From positions 1-8,528 of the forward strand of contig JAEWWY010000424.1 in assembly GCA_023458835.1 (NCBI GenBank): a stretch of DNA of 8,528 nucleotides, in the 5' to 3' direction. The notes under the pieces are model-generated. The model was not told the origin of the DNA, made no database searches, and saw only the letters and a program-made list of their open reading frames with translations. Every line of letters starts with the position of its first letter. Within the stretch, counting starts at the first letter, position 1. The position numbers and the translations under genes were made by a program. This DNA is from Bacillota bacterium. GTDB lineage: Bacteria; Bacillota; Clostridia; Christensenellales; Aristaeellaceae. This document shows, one piece after another, positions 7,330 through 8,528 of this stretch.

Positions 7330-8112
7330 ATGGCGTTTTGTGAAAAGCTGTTTCAACTGAGGCGGGAAAAGGGGTTTTCCCAGGAGAACCTGGCAGATAT
7401 GCTTTCGGTGTCCCGGCAATCCGTCAGCAAATGGGAGGCCGGCATGGCCATGCCGGAAATTGACAAGCTGGTGGCCATCGCGGATATTTTCAGCGTAAGC
7501 GTCGATTATCTGGTCAGGGAGGAGGTTCCTTCCGGGCAGGGCATCCCCGCGCCCGCGGACAGCGCCGTGGCGGAAGAGCTGAGGGAGATCAAGCACTATT
7601 TAAGGCGGCAGGGGCCGTATGAGTTTGTAAGCAAAACGCGGGTGTGGGGCTTGCCGCTTTTGCATGTGAAGCTTTCGCGCTTTCAACATGGCGCCTGCGT
7701 GGCCAAAGGGATCATTGCCATCGGGGATGTGGCCCTGGGCGTGGTAAGCCTTGGGGGAATCGCGGTGGGCCTCGTAAGCCTTGGCGGTTTGTCACTGGGC
7801 CTTCTGTTGGCCTTTGGCGGCCTTGCGCTGGGAGGGTTCGCCTTTGGCGGCGTAGCCATCGGGCTGATGGCCGTGGGCGGGGTTGCCATTGGCATGTACG
7901 CCCTGGGCGGCGCGGCCGTCGCCTCGGAACTGGCGGTGGGCGGCGCCGCCATGGGCCGGGTGGCCGTGGGCAGCGCCCCCCAGGGCGATTACACATTGAT
8001 CGCGGATCAGGCGACCCGGGATCAGATCGTGCAATTCATCCTGCAGCATGTTCCCCGTTTGCCCGAGGGCCTGGCCCGGCTGCTTTCGCTGATCGGGGGC
8101 AGGGGGATTTAA
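7330..8112 (+). CDS. XRE-family HTH protein with C-terminal Gly-rich decapeptide-repeat domain (260 aa)
   Basis: Residues 3-62 are a Cro/CI-type helix-turn-helix. S17-QENLADML forms helix 2, the recognition helix is about S28-RQSVSKWE-36, and the domain closes with SVDYLV (57-62). A variable linker (about 63-96) leads to the stretch YEFVSKTRVWGLPLLHVKL (97-115). From G127 to about G219 the protein is an array of 10-residue units of the form G-G-hydrophobic-(A/S)-hydrophobic-G-x-x-(A/S)-hydrophobic. Unit starts are G132, G142, G152, G163, G173, G183, G193, G204 and G214. Two units have 11 residues (152-162 and 193-203), and the latter lacks the central Gly. No charged residue occurs between D133 and E200. 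A short polar/amphipathic tail follows, with YTLIADQATRDQIVQFIL. From memory, similar HTH-plus-repeat proteins occur in other Firmicutes without an assigned function. DNA binding is well supported. The repeat domain could be membrane-inserted or a solenoid, and its ligand is unknown. The gene is divergent from the glucan synthase. Confidence 0.85.
   Translation: MAFCEKLFQLRREKGFSQENLADMLSVSRQSVSKWEAGMAMPEIDKLVAIADIFSVSVDYLVREEVPSGQGIPAPADSAVAEELREIKHYLRRQGPYEFVSKTRVWGLPLLHVKLSRFQHGACVAKGIIAIGDVALGVVSLGGIAVGLVSLGGLSLGLLLAFGGLALGGFAFGGVAIGLMAVGGVAIGMYALGGAAVASELAVGGAAMGRVAVGSAPQGDYTLIADQATRDQIVQFILQHVPRLPEGLARLLSLIGGRGI
7711..7986 (+). repeat. Tandem 30-base / 10-codon repeat array inside the HTH gene
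   Basis: The decapeptide units are encoded by tandem units of about 30 bases. Some similarity survives at DNA level: GTAAGCCTTGG occurs at 7744-7754 and again at 7774-7784, exactly 30 bases apart. Most other units have diverged at DNA level while keeping the amino acid pattern. This suggests old duplication with selection on the protein, plus at least one younger or homogenised pair. Two units carry one extra codon. Confidence 0.8.
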
Positions 8113-8134
8113 GCGTCCGGATATTGCTTCATTA

Positions 8135-8527
8135 TCATAAATAGGGGCTTTGCTGCTTTACATCCATGCCGTGTTTTTGCAGGTCCCTGTCCATGCTTTT
8201 CTGTGCATAGCGGGCCATAAGACGCCAGACAAGGCCGGGCATGCGAAGCCGCGCGGCCTCAAACACCTGCCTTGGGGATTCTTCGCCCTTCTCCACATGA
8301 TCAAAGAAAAGGTTCAACTGCGGTATCACCTTTTTCGCGTTGAAAAGCTTTTCCAGCGGCTGGCCGTTAAGCATCGCACCCATACCCATCACAAAGCCGC
8401 CCATATAGGCGAGGCCGGCTTTGTCCGAAAACAGATTCAGGGCTTTCAGGCCGTTTTCATGGGTGTGGGGGTAGGGCATGCCTCCCTGGAGGATGCCGTA
8501 CAAATGGACAAGCGAAACAGCGCGGCC
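8135..8527 (-). CDS. Flavodoxin-family protein (NAD(P)H-dependent FMN reductase-like), C-terminal part, 5' end outside window
   Basis: The frame enters from the right edge and stops with TGA at 8137-8135, giving about 130 residues. It reads GRAVSLVHLYGILQGG, then MPYPHTHENGLKAL, AYMGGFVMGMG and PLEKLFNAKKVIP, then a helical tail with GEESPRQVFEAARLRMPGL and DRDLQKHGMDV. This pattern, a Gly-rich loop before a conserved Asn-Gly-Leu helix and a long helical C-terminus, resembles the C-terminal half of flavodoxin-fold proteins common in Clostridia. The FMN-binding N-terminal part is not present, so neither cofactor nor activity can be confirmed. The codon at 8503 is TTG and is probably internal, because the frame stays open to the edge. 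The gene converges on the HTH gene with 22 bases between stops. No terminator hairpin is visible there. Confidence 0.6.
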   Translation of the reverse strand, partial: GRAVSLVHLYGILQGGMPYPHTHENGLKALNLFSDKAGLAYMGGFVMGMGAMLNGQPLEKLFNAKKVIPQLNLFFDHVEKGEESPRQVFEAARLRMPGLVWRLMARYAQKSMDRDLQKHGMDVKQQSPYL

Positions 8528-8528
8528 C

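Noticed and set aside
6976..7596. Minus-strand 206-codon frame spanning the intergenic region and the start of the HTH gene
   Set aside because: It overlaps two well-supported genes in other frames and its translation resembles no protein family. It exists because the AT-rich spacer happens to lack stops in that frame.
7711..7986. CRISPR-like array, because of the 30-base periodicity
   Set aside because: The periodicity is coding (10-codon units in an open frame after an HTH domain), units are contiguous without spacers, and DNA identity between units is low.
8113..8134. Bidirectional terminator between the convergent genes
   Set aside because: Only a 4-base AAGC/GCTT pairing is visible, with no T-tract, so it is not supportable as a terminator.

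Overview
This window is high in GC and is dominated by one very large minus-strand gene that enters across the left edge. Beside it lie a divergently transcribed regulator and the end of a third gene. The organism is most likely a GC-rich member of the Clostridia/Firmicutes. The reasons are the clostridial-style XRE helix-turn-helix protein with its Gly-rich C-terminal repeat domain, the strong GGAGG/GAGGTG ribosome binding sites, and the flavodoxin-family fragment typical of those genomes. This placement is inferred from protein style, not from a database search.

Layout. Positions 1-7027 (minus) hold one uninterrupted reading frame of 2,342 codons with no stop. It encodes a cyclic beta-1,2-glucan synthase (NdvB/ChvB/Cgs type). 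In order it has an N-terminal membrane segment, a family-specific N-terminal region, a membrane-embedded GT84 glycosyltransferase, a further membrane block, a glycoamylase-like cyclisation domain (GH189/PF10091 type), and a GH94 phosphorylase-like region. The window ends just after the GH94 active-site motif, so the last few hundred residues are outside it. Positions 7028-7329 are a divergent intergenic region that is visibly more AT-rich than the genes. It carries the promoter and ribosome binding site of the next gene and several small dyads. Positions 7330-8112 (plus) encode a 260-residue protein with a Cro/CI-type DNA-binding domain joined to about 90 residues of near-perfect Gly-rich decapeptide repeats. 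Positions 8135-8527 (minus) are the C-terminal part of a flavodoxin-family protein whose start lies beyond the right edge. It converges on the regulator with 22 bases between the stop codons.

How the parts may work together. The large enzyme would make beta-1,2-glucan from UDP-glucose at the membrane, cyclise it and trim its length. The HTH-repeat protein shares the divergent control region with it and is a natural candidate for a local or autoregulatory regulator, but the sequence does not prove that it controls the synthase. The flavodoxin-like gene is probably an unrelated neighbour. The most unusual item is the HTH plus decapeptide-repeat protein. Its repeat domain has no charged residue over 66 positions and could be either membrane-inserted or a beta-solenoid.
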